A DNA stretch of 43,463 bases from Azonexus sp. (lineage in GTDB: Bacteria; Pseudomonadota; Gammaproteobacteria; Burkholderiales; Rhodocyclaceae). Under the pieces are notes generated by a model, which worked only from the letters and a program-made list of their open reading frames with translations, had not been told where the DNA came from and searched no databases. The position numbers and the translations under genes are program-made. Each line of letters opens with the position of its first letter. Position 1 is the first letter of the stretch. Where the stretch lies: contig JAUYEI010000069.1 in NCBI GenBank assembly GCA_030691385.1, positions 1-43,463 of the forward strand, given 5' to 3'. Shown piece by piece: positions 10,489-17,956 of the stretch.

Positions 10489-11394
10489 TCAGGCGTGTTG
10501 AACGCGCCAGTTAGCCAGCGCCTCAAGCGCGTCATCGAGCGTCGTGATCAGCTCGGCATCGCCTGTCCGGGTGACGCGGGCGACGCCGCCGCCACCTGCC
10601 CATAGCGCCGTCTTCTCCGGCAGGACCAGTCGCAATTGTTGCAGCAGGCCGGGAATTTGCCGTTGCGGGAAGGCCTGCGAGAAGGAGAGGGCGACGATGT
10701 CGGCCTGATGGGCCTCGGCGGCGCGGCCGATTTCAAGCAACGGCATTTGCGTGCCGAGCGGAATGCACTCGGCGCCCTCCAGCGCAAACAGGGTTTCGAC
10801 CATCAACAGGCCAAGCACGTGCTGTTCATCCGGCACGCTGGTCAGTAGCACCCGCGGTCCGCGCGGACCGCCGGGCAGGGTGGCGATGGCCTGGCGCAAC
10901 AGGCGTTTGGTCAGCTCGGTGTAGAGATGTTCCTCAAAAACCTCGAAGCTGCCGTCCTCCCATTTTTCGCCGACCTGCCGCGTCAGCGGCGCAACCGTGT
11001 CCTGGACAAAGCGCTGCAAACCCTGCCGGGCCAGACGCTGTTGCATGGCCTGTTGAAAGGCGGCGGTATCGTGCTGTTTGATCAGGGCGAGCAACTCGCC
11101 GAGATCGCCATCGTCGGCAGAAACGTCGACCGCCACCGATTTTGACCGGCGCGAGGTCAGCGCGCCCAGTTCCTCCGGCGGCGTGGCGATCAGCTTGCCG
11201 GGCCGGTGTCCGAGGTCCATCAGGCGTTTTATCTGGCGCAGACGATCCACCTGTTCGGCCGGATAGCAGCGTTCCCCGTTGCTGTCGCGGCTCGGCACGG
11301 GAAAGCCGTAGCGGCGTTCCCACATGCGCAGGACATCCTTGGAGAGCCCGGTATCGCGCTCGACGGCGGCAATATTAAAAGTCGCGGTATTCAT
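10489..11394 (-). CDS. CarH/LitR-type cobalamin-binding MerR regulator
   Basis: 301 residues. N-terminal MerR winged helix with RDTGLSKDVLRMWERRYGFPVP. Middle helical bundle with the W-x9-EH signature (W145, E155-H156) that caps adenosylcobalamin in CarH. Then a Rossmann B12 domain with E-x-H-x-x-G (E190-Q-H192-V-L-G195), H192 being the expected cobalt ligand. CarH/LitR proteins bind operators as B12-loaded tetramers in the dark and release DNA on illumination. Start chosen at ATG 11394; the frame extends to a TTG at 11409 inside an operator-like palindrome. It is divergent from the lipid-modification operon, its likely target together with its own gene. Confidence 0.88.
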   Translation of the reverse strand: MNTATFNIAAVERDTGLSKDVLRMWERRYGFPVPSRDSNGERCYPAEQVDRLRQIKRLMDLGHRPGKLIATPPEELGALTSRRSKSVAVDVSADDGDLGELLALIKQHDTAAFQQAMQQRLARQGLQRFVQDTVAPLTRQVGEKWEDGSFEVFEEHLYTELTKRLLRQAIATLPGGPRGPRVLLTSVPDEQHVLGLLMVETLFALEGAECIPLGTQMPLLEIGRAAEAHQADIVALSFSQAFPQRQIPGLLQQLRLVLPEKTALWAGGGGVARVTRTGDAELITTLDDALEALANWRVQHA

Positions 11395-11486
11395 ATTTGT
11401 CCTGAACAAATGTTAGACAAACCGTTGACAAGTCATTCTTTGCTGGCTATCTTACGAACAAACGTCCTGTTTGTCTAGGACAAAAC
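11395..11486. promoter_or_regulatory. Cluster of TTTGTC/GACAAA operator-like palindromes
   Basis: Between the divergent regulator and oxidoreductase genes are three inverted repeats of one half-site: ATTTGT-CCTGA-ACAAAT (11395-11411), ACAAAC-GTCCT-GTTTGT (11458-11474) and TTTGTC-TAG-GACAAA (11470-11484). AGACAAAC and TTGACAAG lie between. They flank and overlap the promoter, as expected for repression and autoregulation by the adjacent MerR protein. This assignment is inference from position. Confidence 0.65.
11425..11453 (+). promoter_or_regulatory. Sigma-70 type promoter of the lipid-modification operon
   Basis: Consensus -35 TTGACA (11425-11430), 17-base spacer, -10 TATCTT (11448-11453), reading toward the oxidoreductase gene. 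The start point would be near 11460, within the operator-like palindromes. Confidence 0.65.
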
Positions 11487-11502
11487 AAGTGAGGAGCTGA
11501 GC

Positions 11503-12843
11503 GTGTTTTCAACATCAGACAGGGCATCAAAAAAACGGATTGCGGTTGTTGGCGCCGGCATTTCCGGGCTGGCCAGCGCCTGGCTGTTGAGCCGCACATT
11601 CGACGTGACCCTGTTCGAAGCCGGCGCCTACCTGGGCGGCCATACCAACACGGTGGACGTGACTTTGGAAGGCAAGACGCATCCCGTTGATACGGGATTC
11701 CTTGTTTTCAATGACAAGACTTATCCCAATCTGATCGCGATGTTCGAGTTGCTCGGCGTCGAGAGTGTCGAAACCGAGATGTCCTTCGCGGTCAGTCTGG
11801 AAAACCCCGATCTCGAATGGGCCGGCAGCAATCTGGCGACGGTTTTCGGGCAAAGGCGCAATCTGTTACGCCCGCAGTTCTGGTCCATGCTGAGCGACAT
11901 CCTGCGCTTCAACCGTGAAAGTACGGCGTGGCTGGCGGAGTATCCGGAGAGCGAAATCAGACTTCAGGATTTCCTCGACGACGGCCGCTATTCGCGCGCC
12001 TTTACCGACTGGTATCTGCTGCCCATGGCGGCTGCCATCTGGTCATGTCCGACCGGCCAGATGCGCGCCATGCCGCTCGCCACCTTTATCCGCTTCTGCC
12101 AGAACCACGGTTTGCTGCAGGTTTTCAACCGGCCGCTGTGGCGGACTGTGCTCGGTGGCGGTCGTGCCTACGTGCGCAAAATCGCCTCCCGGCTCATCGC
12201 CAATGGCGGTGAAATCCGCCTTGCCTGCCCGGTCAGCGCCGTAAGCCGCGAAGGCGATCGGCTCAAGGTGACGCATGCCGCCGGCAGCGAGCATTTCGAT
12301 CAGGTCGTCATGGCCTGCCACAGCGATCAGGCCCAGGCCATCCTCGGTTTCACGGCGACCGATGGCCAGCGCGAGGTGCTGTCGGCCATCCGCTACCAGC
12401 CCAACCGGGCGATCTTGCACACCGACCGCGCGCTGCTGCCGCGCGACGAGAAGCTTTGGTCGGCATGGAACTACTTTGCCGGTAGCGGCGAACCCGGTGA
12501 GCAGCCGGTCGGCGTTTCCTACCTGATCAACAAGCTGCAGCCGCTGCCCTTCGAGACGCCGGTCGTCGTCACGCTCAACCCGGCGCGCGAGCCGGACCCG
12601 GCTAAAGTGCTGGCCGAGTTTGACTACGCCCACCCGATTTTCGACGCCCCGGCCATCGCCGCCCAGCAGCGCCTGGCCCATGTCCAGGGCGAGAACGGCA
12701 TCTGGCTGGCTGGCGCCTGGGGCAGCTACGGTTTCCACGAAGATGGCCTGAAGTCGGCACTGCGCGTCGTCAATGGCCTCGGTGTCATGGCGCCGTGGCC
12801 AGTCGATACGGCCACCATCAAGCCTGCGCTGGAAACGGTCTGA
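11503..12843 (+). CDS. FAD/NAD(P)-dependent oxidoreductase, flavin amine oxidase-like
   Basis: 446 residues from a GTG at 11503 with GAGGAG seven bases upstream. A dinucleotide-binding motif (RIAVVGAGISGLASAWLL, about 12-29) is followed by FEAGAYLGGHTNTV, the second FAD contact. The C-terminal FAD segment is GIWLAGAWGSYGFHEDGL. The family occurs beside DUF1365 and CFA-type methyltransferases; comparable genes in other bacteria act on acyl chains, for example in furan fatty acid formation, so an acyl-phospholipid dehydrogenase role is plausible but not proven here. It is the first gene of the operon, directly under the TTTGTC operators. Confidence 0.85.
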   Translation: MFSTSDRASKKRIAVVGAGISGLASAWLLSRTFDVTLFEAGAYLGGHTNTVDVTLEGKTHPVDTGFLVFNDKTYPNLIAMFELLGVESVETEMSFAVSLENPDLEWAGSNLATVFGQRRNLLRPQFWSMLSDILRFNRESTAWLAEYPESEIRLQDFLDDGRYSRAFTDWYLLPMAAAIWSCPTGQMRAMPLATFIRFCQNHGLLQVFNRPLWRTVLGGGRAYVRKIASRLIANGGEIRLACPVSAVSREGDRLKVTHAAGSEHFDQVVMACHSDQAQAILGFTATDGQREVLSAIRYQPNRAILHTDRALLPRDEKLWSAWNYFAGSGEPGEQPVGVSYLINKLQPLPFETPVVVTLNPAREPDPAKVLAEFDYAHPIFDAPAIAAQQRLAHVQGENGIWLAGAWGSYGFHEDGLKSALRVVNGLGVMAPWPVDTATIKPALETV

Positions 12844-12850
12844 GCCGGCC

Positions 12851-13612
12851 ATGAACCGCCCGCGCCTCTTCCTTGGCCATGTCATGCACCGGCGCCTGCG
12901 TCCGGCGGTCAATGCCTTCGTCTACCCGGTCTTCTACGTCCAGTTGCCGGTGCGTGACCTGATATTTGCAAATTGCCCGATTTTTTCGGTTGACCGTGGG
13001 AATCTGCTCAGCTTCCGCCAGAAAGACCATGGCCCCCGCGACGGCAGCCCCTTGTTGCCGTGGATACAGGCGCAACTGCGCCAGCACGGCCTGCCCGACG
13101 ACGGCGAGATCACGCTGCAATGTTTTCCGCGCGTTTTTGGTTTTGTCTTCAATCCGGTCAGCTTCTGGTTCTGCCGGAATGTCGAAGGGGTGCTGATCGC
13201 CGTGCTGGCCGAGGTGAACAACACCTTCGGCGGCCATTACAGCTACTTGCTGCACAACGTCGGCGGTTCGCCGCTGCGTGATGGTCAGGAACTGCGCGCC
13301 ACCAAGGAATTCCACGTTTCGCCCTTCAACGAGATCGAAGGCGGCTACCGCTTTCGCTTCCACCTCGACCGGCCGGTGCCGCTGGCCCGTATCGACTACG
13401 ACGATACCGACGGCGAACTGCTGCTCACCTCCATCTCGGGCAAGCCGCGTGCCTGGTCCACGGCCGCCTTGCTCGGCGCTTTCCTCAAAATGCCTTTTCT
13501 TACCGCCGGCGTGATGTTCCGCATCCACTGGCAAGCCTTGAAGCTGTGGCTCAAAGGGGTGCCCTTCCGTGGCGCCCACGTCTCTCAACCCCTCCGGGAC
13601 TCGACAAAATGA
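12851..13612 (+). CDS. DUF1365 family protein
   Basis: 253 residues from ATG 12851 (MNRPRLFLGHVMHRRLRP); the longer frame overlaps the upstream gene. Conserved DUF1365 features: VYPVFYVQLPV, LLSFRQKDHG, FGFVFNPVSFWFC, VLAEVNNTFGGHYSYLL, FHVSPFNEI and YRFRF. The function is unknown, but the gene nearly always sits between an FAD amine-oxidase-like gene and a CFA-type methyltransferase. The segment CPIFSVDRGNLLSF, where homologues carry a variable FxxNR-like stretch, is encoded by a copy of the dispersed motif. The stop overlaps the next start (ATGA). Confidence 0.88.
   Translation: MNRPRLFLGHVMHRRLRPAVNAFVYPVFYVQLPVRDLIFANCPIFSVDRGNLLSFRQKDHGPRDGSPLLPWIQAQLRQHGLPDDGEITLQCFPRVFGFVFNPVSFWFCRNVEGVLIAVLAEVNNTFGGHYSYLLHNVGGSPLRDGQELRATKEFHVSPFNEIEGGYRFRFHLDRPVPLARIDYDDTDGELLLTSISGKPRAWSTAALLGAFLKMPFLTAGVMFRIHWQALKLWLKGVPFRGAHVSQPLRDSTK
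12969..13000 (+). repeat. Uptake-signal-like motif copy 4 (in DUF1365 gene)
   Basis: Exact core CGGTTGACCGTGG ending at 12999, preceded by GATTTTTT (12979-12986) and AAATT (12970-12974). In frame it encodes IFSVDRGN. Confidence 0.75.
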
Positions 13613-14793
13613 ACAACACAATGATTTTGCGCGGCAGCGAGAGGCTGGCCCGCGACACCCGTCTGGTCTTCGAACTGCTCGAAAAGCTCCAGGGCGGACT
13701 GCTCGAAATCCGTCTGCCCGGTGGCGCCAGCGCGCTGTTCGGCGACGGCGAACATGGCGTCACCATGCAGGTGCATGACGAGGCGATGTTCGGCCAGGTG
13801 CTGGCCCGCGGCGACATCGGCCTGGCCGAAGCCTACCTCGACGGCCAGTGGGATTCGCCCGACATCACCGGGCTGTTGAAGCTGCTGGCAGCCAATCGCG
13901 AGCAGCTTAAAAGGGCCGTCTATGGCTCGTGGGGCAGCCTGCTCGCCGCCCGCGTCCGCCACTGGCTCAACGCCAACAGCCGCAGCGGCAGCAAGCGCAA
14001 CATCATGGCCCACTACGATCTCGGCAACGATTTCTACCAGCGGTGGCTCGACCCGGGCATGAGCTATTCGTCGGCCATCTACCGCGAAGCCGACGACGGT
14101 TCGCTGGAGACGGCGCAACACACCAAGTACCGGCGCATCCTCAACTGCCTGAAAGCCGCGCCCGGCCAGAATGTGCTCGAAATCGGCTGCGGCTGGGGCG
14201 GCTTTGCCGAACTGGCCGTGCAGGACGGCTTGCAGACCACCGGCCTGACCCTGTCGCCAGCGCAGCTTGATTGGGCGCAGAAACGCGTACCGGGCGCCGA
14301 TCTTCGCCTGCAGGACTATCGCGATCTCGACGAGCAGTTCGACCACGTCGTTTCCATCGAAATGTTCGAAGCCGTCGGCGAACGCTGGTGGCCGACCTAT
14401 TTCAAGACCCTTGCCAAGGCGCTCAAGGCTGAGGGCAGGGCGGTCGTCCAGAGCATCACCATCCGCGACGACATTTTCCCGGAATACCGGCGCAGCACCG
14501 ATTTCATCCAGCAATACATCTTCCCCGGCGGCATGCTGCCCTCGCGTGCCGCCTTCCGCGCCGCTGCCGCCAAACAGGGCCTGATCGTCCGCAACGAATA
14601 CGCCTTCGGCCTCGACTACGCCAGGACGCTGGCCGAATGGCGCCACGCCTTCGAAGCCAATTGGCCCGAAATCCAGAAGCTCGGTTTCGACGAGCCCTTC
14701 CGCCGACTCTGGCGCATGTACCTTTGCTACTGCGAGGCCGGCTTCCTGGCCGGGAATATCGATGTCGTCCAGTTTGAACTCACGCACCGTTGA
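13609..14793 (+). CDS. cfa: Cyclopropane-fatty-acyl-phospholipid synthase family methyltransferase
   Basis: 394 residues from ATG 13609, which overlaps the DUF1365 stop. The N-terminal lipid-binding region is followed by NIMAHYDLGNDFYQRWLDPGM, then the SAM-binding EIGCGWGG (191-198). Further family motifs are LTLSPAQLDWAQKR, SIEMFEAVGERWW, DFIQQYIFPGGMLPS and the C-terminal WRMYLCYCEAGF. It methylates unsaturated acyl chains of membrane phospholipids at the inner leaflet. In this genetic setting it could be the cyclopropane synthase or a related acyl-chain methyltransferase such as the one of furan fatty acid synthesis; sequence inspection alone does not separate them. Confidence 0.9.
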   Translation: MNNTMILRGSERLARDTRLVFELLEKLQGGLLEIRLPGGASALFGDGEHGVTMQVHDEAMFGQVLARGDIGLAEAYLDGQWDSPDITGLLKLLAANREQLKRAVYGSWGSLLAARVRHWLNANSRSGSKRNIMAHYDLGNDFYQRWLDPGMSYSSAIYREADDGSLETAQHTKYRRILNCLKAAPGQNVLEIGCGWGGFAELAVQDGLQTTGLTLSPAQLDWAQKRVPGADLRLQDYRDLDEQFDHVVSIEMFEAVGERWWPTYFKTLAKALKAEGRAVVQSITIRDDIFPEYRRSTDFIQQYIFPGGMLPSRAAFRAAAAKQGLIVRNEYAFGLDYARTLAEWRHAFEANWPEIQKLGFDEPFRRLWRMYLCYCEAGFLAGNIDVVQFELTHR

Positions 14794-14826
14794 TCCGTTG
14801 GCCCCGGGAGCTCGCGTTGGCGATTC

Positions 14827-14860
14827 CCACGGTCAACCGGAAAAAACGGCCAAAAATGAA
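14827..14860 (-). repeat. Uptake-signal-like motif copy 5
   Basis: Reverse orientation: core CCACGGTCAACCGG at 14827-14840, then AAAAAA (14841-14846), CGGCC, and AAAAATG (14852-14858). It lies between the cfa stop and the start codon at 14861. Confidence 0.8.
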
Positions 14861-15364
14861 ATGGCCTCGGGGGCGCGTCGTCGGCTGTTGCTGGCGATGG
14901 CGGCTGCCCCGTTCGCCGCTTTCGCCAATACCGACCCGACGGCCGGCCTCAAGCGCTGGGGCAATGGCGAGTTTCGGCGCTTTGGCTTTCTCGTTTATGA
15001 AGCGACGCTGTGGGCAGGGGATGATCCGCAACGGCCGCCGTTGGCGTTGCGGCTCGACTACAAGCGGACGATTGCCGGGGCGGCGATTGCCGAGGCGAGC
15101 GTCAAGGAAATGCGGGCGCTGGGGGCGGAGGAGGCTTCCCTTAAGCGCTGGGGTCAGCAGATGACGCGGATCTTCCCGGACGTCAAGTCAGGCGACTTCA
15201 TTGTCGGGGAGTACCGACCGGATTCAGCACGGTTTTATTTCAATGATCGTTTGGTTGGGGAAGTTGCCGATGAGGATTTTGCGCGGTGGTTTTTTGGCAT
15301 CTGGCTGGATGCGAAGACGAGTGCGCCAGGGTTGCGGGCGGCGCTGTTGAGGCGGGTGGGATGA
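14861..15364 (+). CDS. Chalcone isomerase-like exported protein
   Basis: 167 residues from ATG 14861. It begins with an Arg-rich n-region and hydrophobic stretch (ARRRLLLAMAAAPFAAFA) ending in a likely signal-peptidase site before NTDPTAG. The mature part has the bacterial chalcone-isomerase-like pattern (RWGNGEFRRFGFLVYEATLW, LALRLDYKRTIAGA, FPDVKSGDFIVGEYRP, ARFYFNDRLVGEV, WFFGIWLD). In this context a periplasmic lipid-related role is likely; catalysis is not established. The frame is open back to 14762, inside cfa, but that extension only translates the dispersed motif (HGQPEKTAKN), so the downstream ATG is preferred. Confidence 0.75.
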   Translation: MASGARRRLLLAMAAAPFAAFANTDPTAGLKRWGNGEFRRFGFLVYEATLWAGDDPQRPPLALRLDYKRTIAGAAIAEASVKEMRALGAEEASLKRWGQQMTRIFPDVKSGDFIVGEYRPDSARFYFNDRLVGEVADEDFARWFFGIWLDAKTSAPGLRAALLRRVG

Positions 15365-15644
15365 CTTTTGTTCCTCCGGATCAGGCTTGGGGTTCCGCCT
15401 TGCTGGCGGGCGTACTTTCTTTTGCTTCGCCAAAAGAAAGTAGCCAAAGAAAAGGCGACCCCGGGGGCGGTGCCGGCTTTGCCGGTTCCTTGCGCTACTC
15501 GGAAAGCCGGGTGGCTGCGGAACTCGGGCTTCGCCCTCAGACAGTCCTCGCCGAAGACCCCCGGCCTTCCTGCGTTGCTCAGCGCCTTCCACGGGGACCC
15601 CAAAAGCGTCCACGTTCAACCGATGTACCGCAAAAAACTGGTTT

Positions 15645-15680
15645 CCACGGTCAACCGGAAAAAACGGCCAAAAATGGAAT
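15645..15680 (-). repeat. Uptake-signal-like motif copy 6
   Basis: Reverse orientation, nearly identical to the copy at 14827: core CCACGGTCAACCGG, AAAAAA, CGGCC, AAAAATGGAAT. It lies in the central spacer of the large inverted duplication and is non-coding. Confidence 0.8.
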
Positions 15681-15710
15681 CCGCCGGAAGCGCTCACTCA
15701 CTCCATCCCC

Positions 15711-15771
15711 GTCACTCCCGCGCAAGCGGGAGTCCAAACCACCGCTGGATTCCCGCTTGCGCGGGAATGAC
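15711..15771. repeat. dRS3-like hairpin repeat
   Basis: GTCACTCCCGCGCAAGCGGG and its near-inverse ending CGCGGGAATGAC fold back on each other over 61 bases. The right half contains ATTCCC-N8-GGGAAT, the form of the 20-bp Neisseria dRS3 repeat. It sits between the arms of the large inverted duplication. Confidence 0.75.
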
Positions 15772-16040
15772 CGCACCCCTGTTTCACCCCGGGTTGTTTC
15801 ACCGGGCCCCTTGAGAGGTGCCGAGCAACGCAGGAAGGCCGGGGGCCTTCGGCGAGGACTGTTTGAGGGGCGCAGCCCCGAGTTCCGCAGCCGCCCGGCT
15901 TTCCGAGTAGCGCAGGGAACCGGCGCAGCCGGCACCGACCCAGGGTCGCCTTCTTTTTGCTTACTTTTTCTTGGCGAAGCAAGAAAAAGTGAGACGCCCC
16001 GCAAGGGCGGAACCCCCCGCCAATCGTCAGGCCGCAAGCC

Positions 16041-17432
16041 ATGACCACCGGTCGCGTCCTCTCCTATGGCCTGCTAGGCCTCCCCCTGGCCTTCGCGGCA
16101 TTGCCAATCTACGTCCACGTCCCCCGTTACTACGCCGAAACCACCGGCATGGAGCTGGCTCTCCTCGGTTTCATCCTCCTCGGTGCCCGCCTGCTCGACG
16201 CCGGTATCGACCCCTGGCTCGGCTGGCTGGCCGACCGAGTTTCCCGGCCGCGCATGGTGGCATTGGCGCTGCTGCCCTTCGCCATCGGTTTCGTCGCACT
16301 GCTCAACCCGCCGACCGAACATGCCGCGCTCTGGCTGCTCGGCTCGCTGGCCATGACCTACCTCGGCTTCTCGGCCGCCAGCGTGGCGTATCAGGCCTGG
16401 GGGGCGGATATCGGCGAGGATTCCGCCCTGAGAACAAGGTTGACCGCAGCCCGAGAAGGCTTCGGCCTGCTCGGCGTCGTCCTCGCCGCTGCGCTGCCGG
16501 CTGTGCTGGCGGCCAGCCTGAGCGACGGCATCGCGCGACTGAGCTGGATACTGCCGCCACTGTTGCTCATTGCTGCGGTCACGACCTTCAGCCGCGTCGG
16601 CGTCAAGCTCCCTCCCTTTCAAGGGGAGGGCCGGGGAGGGGATGGGTCAAATCGCCGCCGACCCGAAACCCATCCCCCTGATGAAACTACTAAGCAACCG
16701 ACTAAGCCGCCAAACAACGGCGGCCAAGTCTCTGCTTATCCCAACCTCCCCCTTGTCCCAAGGGATACCGTCCCTGCAGGACATAAAGGGGGAGGGGGGC
16801 ACCAGCCCTTGCTGCCCAGCCTCCGCCGTGTCTTCGCTGACGAAGCTTTCCGTCGCCTGCTCATTGTTTTCGTCGCCAACGGCATCGCCGCCGCCCTTCC
16901 CGCCACACTCTTCCTCTTCTTCGTCGCCGACGTCCTGCAAGCCGAGTCGGCCAGCGGCCCGTTGCTCGCCCTGTACTTCATCGCCGGCGCCGCCTCGCTG
17001 CCGCTCTGGGTCATGCTCTCGGCCCGGCGCGGTCGCGTCTTTGCCTGGCTATTGGCGATGGGCGTTTCCATCGCCGCTTTCGCCGGTGCCAGCCTGCTTG
17101 GCTCGGGCGATGTCTGGCCATTCGCCGTCATCTGCATCGCCTCCGGCCTCGCGCTTGGCGCCGACCTCGCGCTACCGGCCGCCATCGCGGCCGATCTCGG
17201 CGAACGTCAAGGTCAGGCCGGGGCCTGTTTCGGTGTCTGGAATTTTGTTGCCAAGCTCAACCTGGCGCTCGCTGCCGGGCTTTCTCTTCCCCTGCTCGGT
17301 GCGCTCGGCTATGTGCCGGGCGGTAACACCGGGCTATCGGCCCTGACCTTTGCCTACGCCCTGCTACCGCTCGGTTTCAAGGCGCTGGCCGCGGCCTTGC
17401 TCTGGCGCTGGCGCCATTCTCTGGAGATCTGA
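16041..17432 (+). CDS. MFS transporter (GPH/MFS_2-like) with an internal insertion
   Basis: 463 residues of two six-helix halves. The N half contains ARLLDAGIDPWLGWLADR, the A-like loop motif of MFS_2/GPH transporters. The C half begins LRRVFADEAFRRLL and ends with a basic tail. Between them, residues about 190-255 are a Pro/Gly-rich hydrophilic stretch (PPFQGEGRGG, KPPNNGG, HKGGGG) encoded by repeat-like DNA. It lies in the expected central cytoplasmic loop, so transport might survive. Homologues in LitR- or ECF/ChrR-linked lipid clusters suggest a lipid-related cargo, but none is known. The next gene starts 3 bases downstream. Confidence 0.82.
   Translation: MTTGRVLSYGLLGLPLAFAALPIYVHVPRYYAETTGMELALLGFILLGARLLDAGIDPWLGWLADRVSRPRMVALALLPFAIGFVALLNPPTEHAALWLLGSLAMTYLGFSAASVAYQAWGADIGEDSALRTRLTAAREGFGLLGVVLAAALPAVLAASLSDGIARLSWILPPLLLIAAVTTFSRVGVKLPPFQGEGRGGDGSNRRRPETHPPDETTKQPTKPPNNGGQVSAYPNLPLVPRDTVPAGHKGGGGHQPLLPSLRRVFADEAFRRLLIVFVANGIAAALPATLFLFFVADVLQAESASGPLLALYFIAGAASLPLWVMLSARRGRVFAWLLAMGVSIAAFAGASLLGSGDVWPFAVICIASGLALGADLALPAAIAADLGERQGQAGACFGVWNFVAKLNLALAAGLSLPLLGALGYVPGGNTGLSALTFAYALLPLGFKALAAALLWRWRHSLEI
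16608..16805. repeat. Repeat-derived in-frame insertion inside the MFS gene
   Basis: Contains CTCCCTCCCTTTCAAGG and GGGGAGGG blocks, then CCTCCCCCTTGTCC and its near-inverse GGACATAAAGGGGGAGG (about 16745-16799), which form a hairpin. The 198 bases keep the MFS reading frame open. Composition and words resemble intergenic repeats, not transporter coding sequence. Confidence 0.65.
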
Positions 17433-17434
17433 CC

Positions 17435-17956
17435 ATGAAACTCTTGCTCGCTGCTGTCTTCACGCTCGGCCTGGCTGGTTGTGCCTCGACCGGCGTCGAA
17501 CAATACCGGTCCGAACAACCGGCGCTTGATCTCAAGACTTATCTGAACGGCACCCTCGACGCCTGGGGCATTTTCCAGGGCCGCTCTGGCGAGGTGCAAA
17601 AACGCTTCCACGTCGTCATCGACGCCAAATGGACGGGCGATACCGGCGTCCTCGACGAGAATTTCAAGTGGTCGGATGGCACCACCTCGCGCCGGGTCTG
17701 GACGCTGACCAAACAGGCCGACGGCACTTTCCGCGGCCGGGCTGACGATGTCGTCGGCGAGGCGATCGGCGAAATTTCCGGCAATGCCCTTCGCTGGCGC
17801 TACGTGCTGGCACTGCCGGTCGACGGCAAGGTCTACAACGTCGATTTCGACGACTGGATGTTCCTCATGGACGACAAGGTCATGATGAACCGCTCCTACA
17901 TGTCGAAATGGGGCTTCAACCTGGGCGAAGTGACGCTGACCTTCGTCAAGCGATGA
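17435..17956 (+). CDS. DUF3833 family lipoprotein
   Basis: 173 residues with a lipoprotein signal (MKLLLAAVFTLGLAGCAS, lipobox LAGC). DUF3833-type features are LDLKTYLNGTLDAWGIFQGRSGEVQKRF, FKWSDGTTSRRVW, VGEAIGEISGNALRWRYVL, FDDWMFLMDD and MNRSYMSKWGFNLGEVTLTF. It should be anchored in the envelope; its molecular role is unknown. The family is a regular member of clusters with CFA-type methyltransferases, SDR and NTF2-like genes. It follows the MFS gene by 2 bases and overlaps the next start by four. Confidence 0.88.
   Translation: MKLLLAAVFTLGLAGCASTGVEQYRSEQPALDLKTYLNGTLDAWGIFQGRSGEVQKRFHVVIDAKWTGDTGVLDENFKWSDGTTSRRVWTLTKQADGTFRGRADDVVGEAIGEISGNALRWRYVLALPVDGKVYNVDFDDWMFLMDDKVMMNRSYMSKWGFNLGEVTLTFVKR

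Larger units (their letters stand above)
15391..16018. repeat. Large inverted duplication (two ~210-bp arms)
   Basis: The left arm 15391-15600 and right arm about 15800-16018 are imperfect reverse complements. Shared words include GGTTCCGCC, CTTCGCCAA with flanking AAAGAAAGTA-type runs, GGTGCCGGC, TGCGCTACTCGGAAAGCCGG, CAGTCCTCGCCGAAG and CCGGCCTTCCTGCGTTGCTC. Each arm has its own inner hairpins. Open frames across it in several phases are not genes. It separates the chalcone-isomerase-like gene from the MFS gene and leaves the MFS start without an obvious ribosome-binding site. Confidence 0.85.

Noticed and set aside
15286..16044. Long open frames (up to 252 codons) across the inverted duplication
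   Set aside because: They read through both arms and the hairpin in several phases; high GC explains the openness.
16436..16450. GGTTGACCGCAG in the MFS gene as another motif copy
   Set aside because: It matches only GTTGACCG, lacks the A/T tracts, and encodes a natural RLTAAREG stretch.
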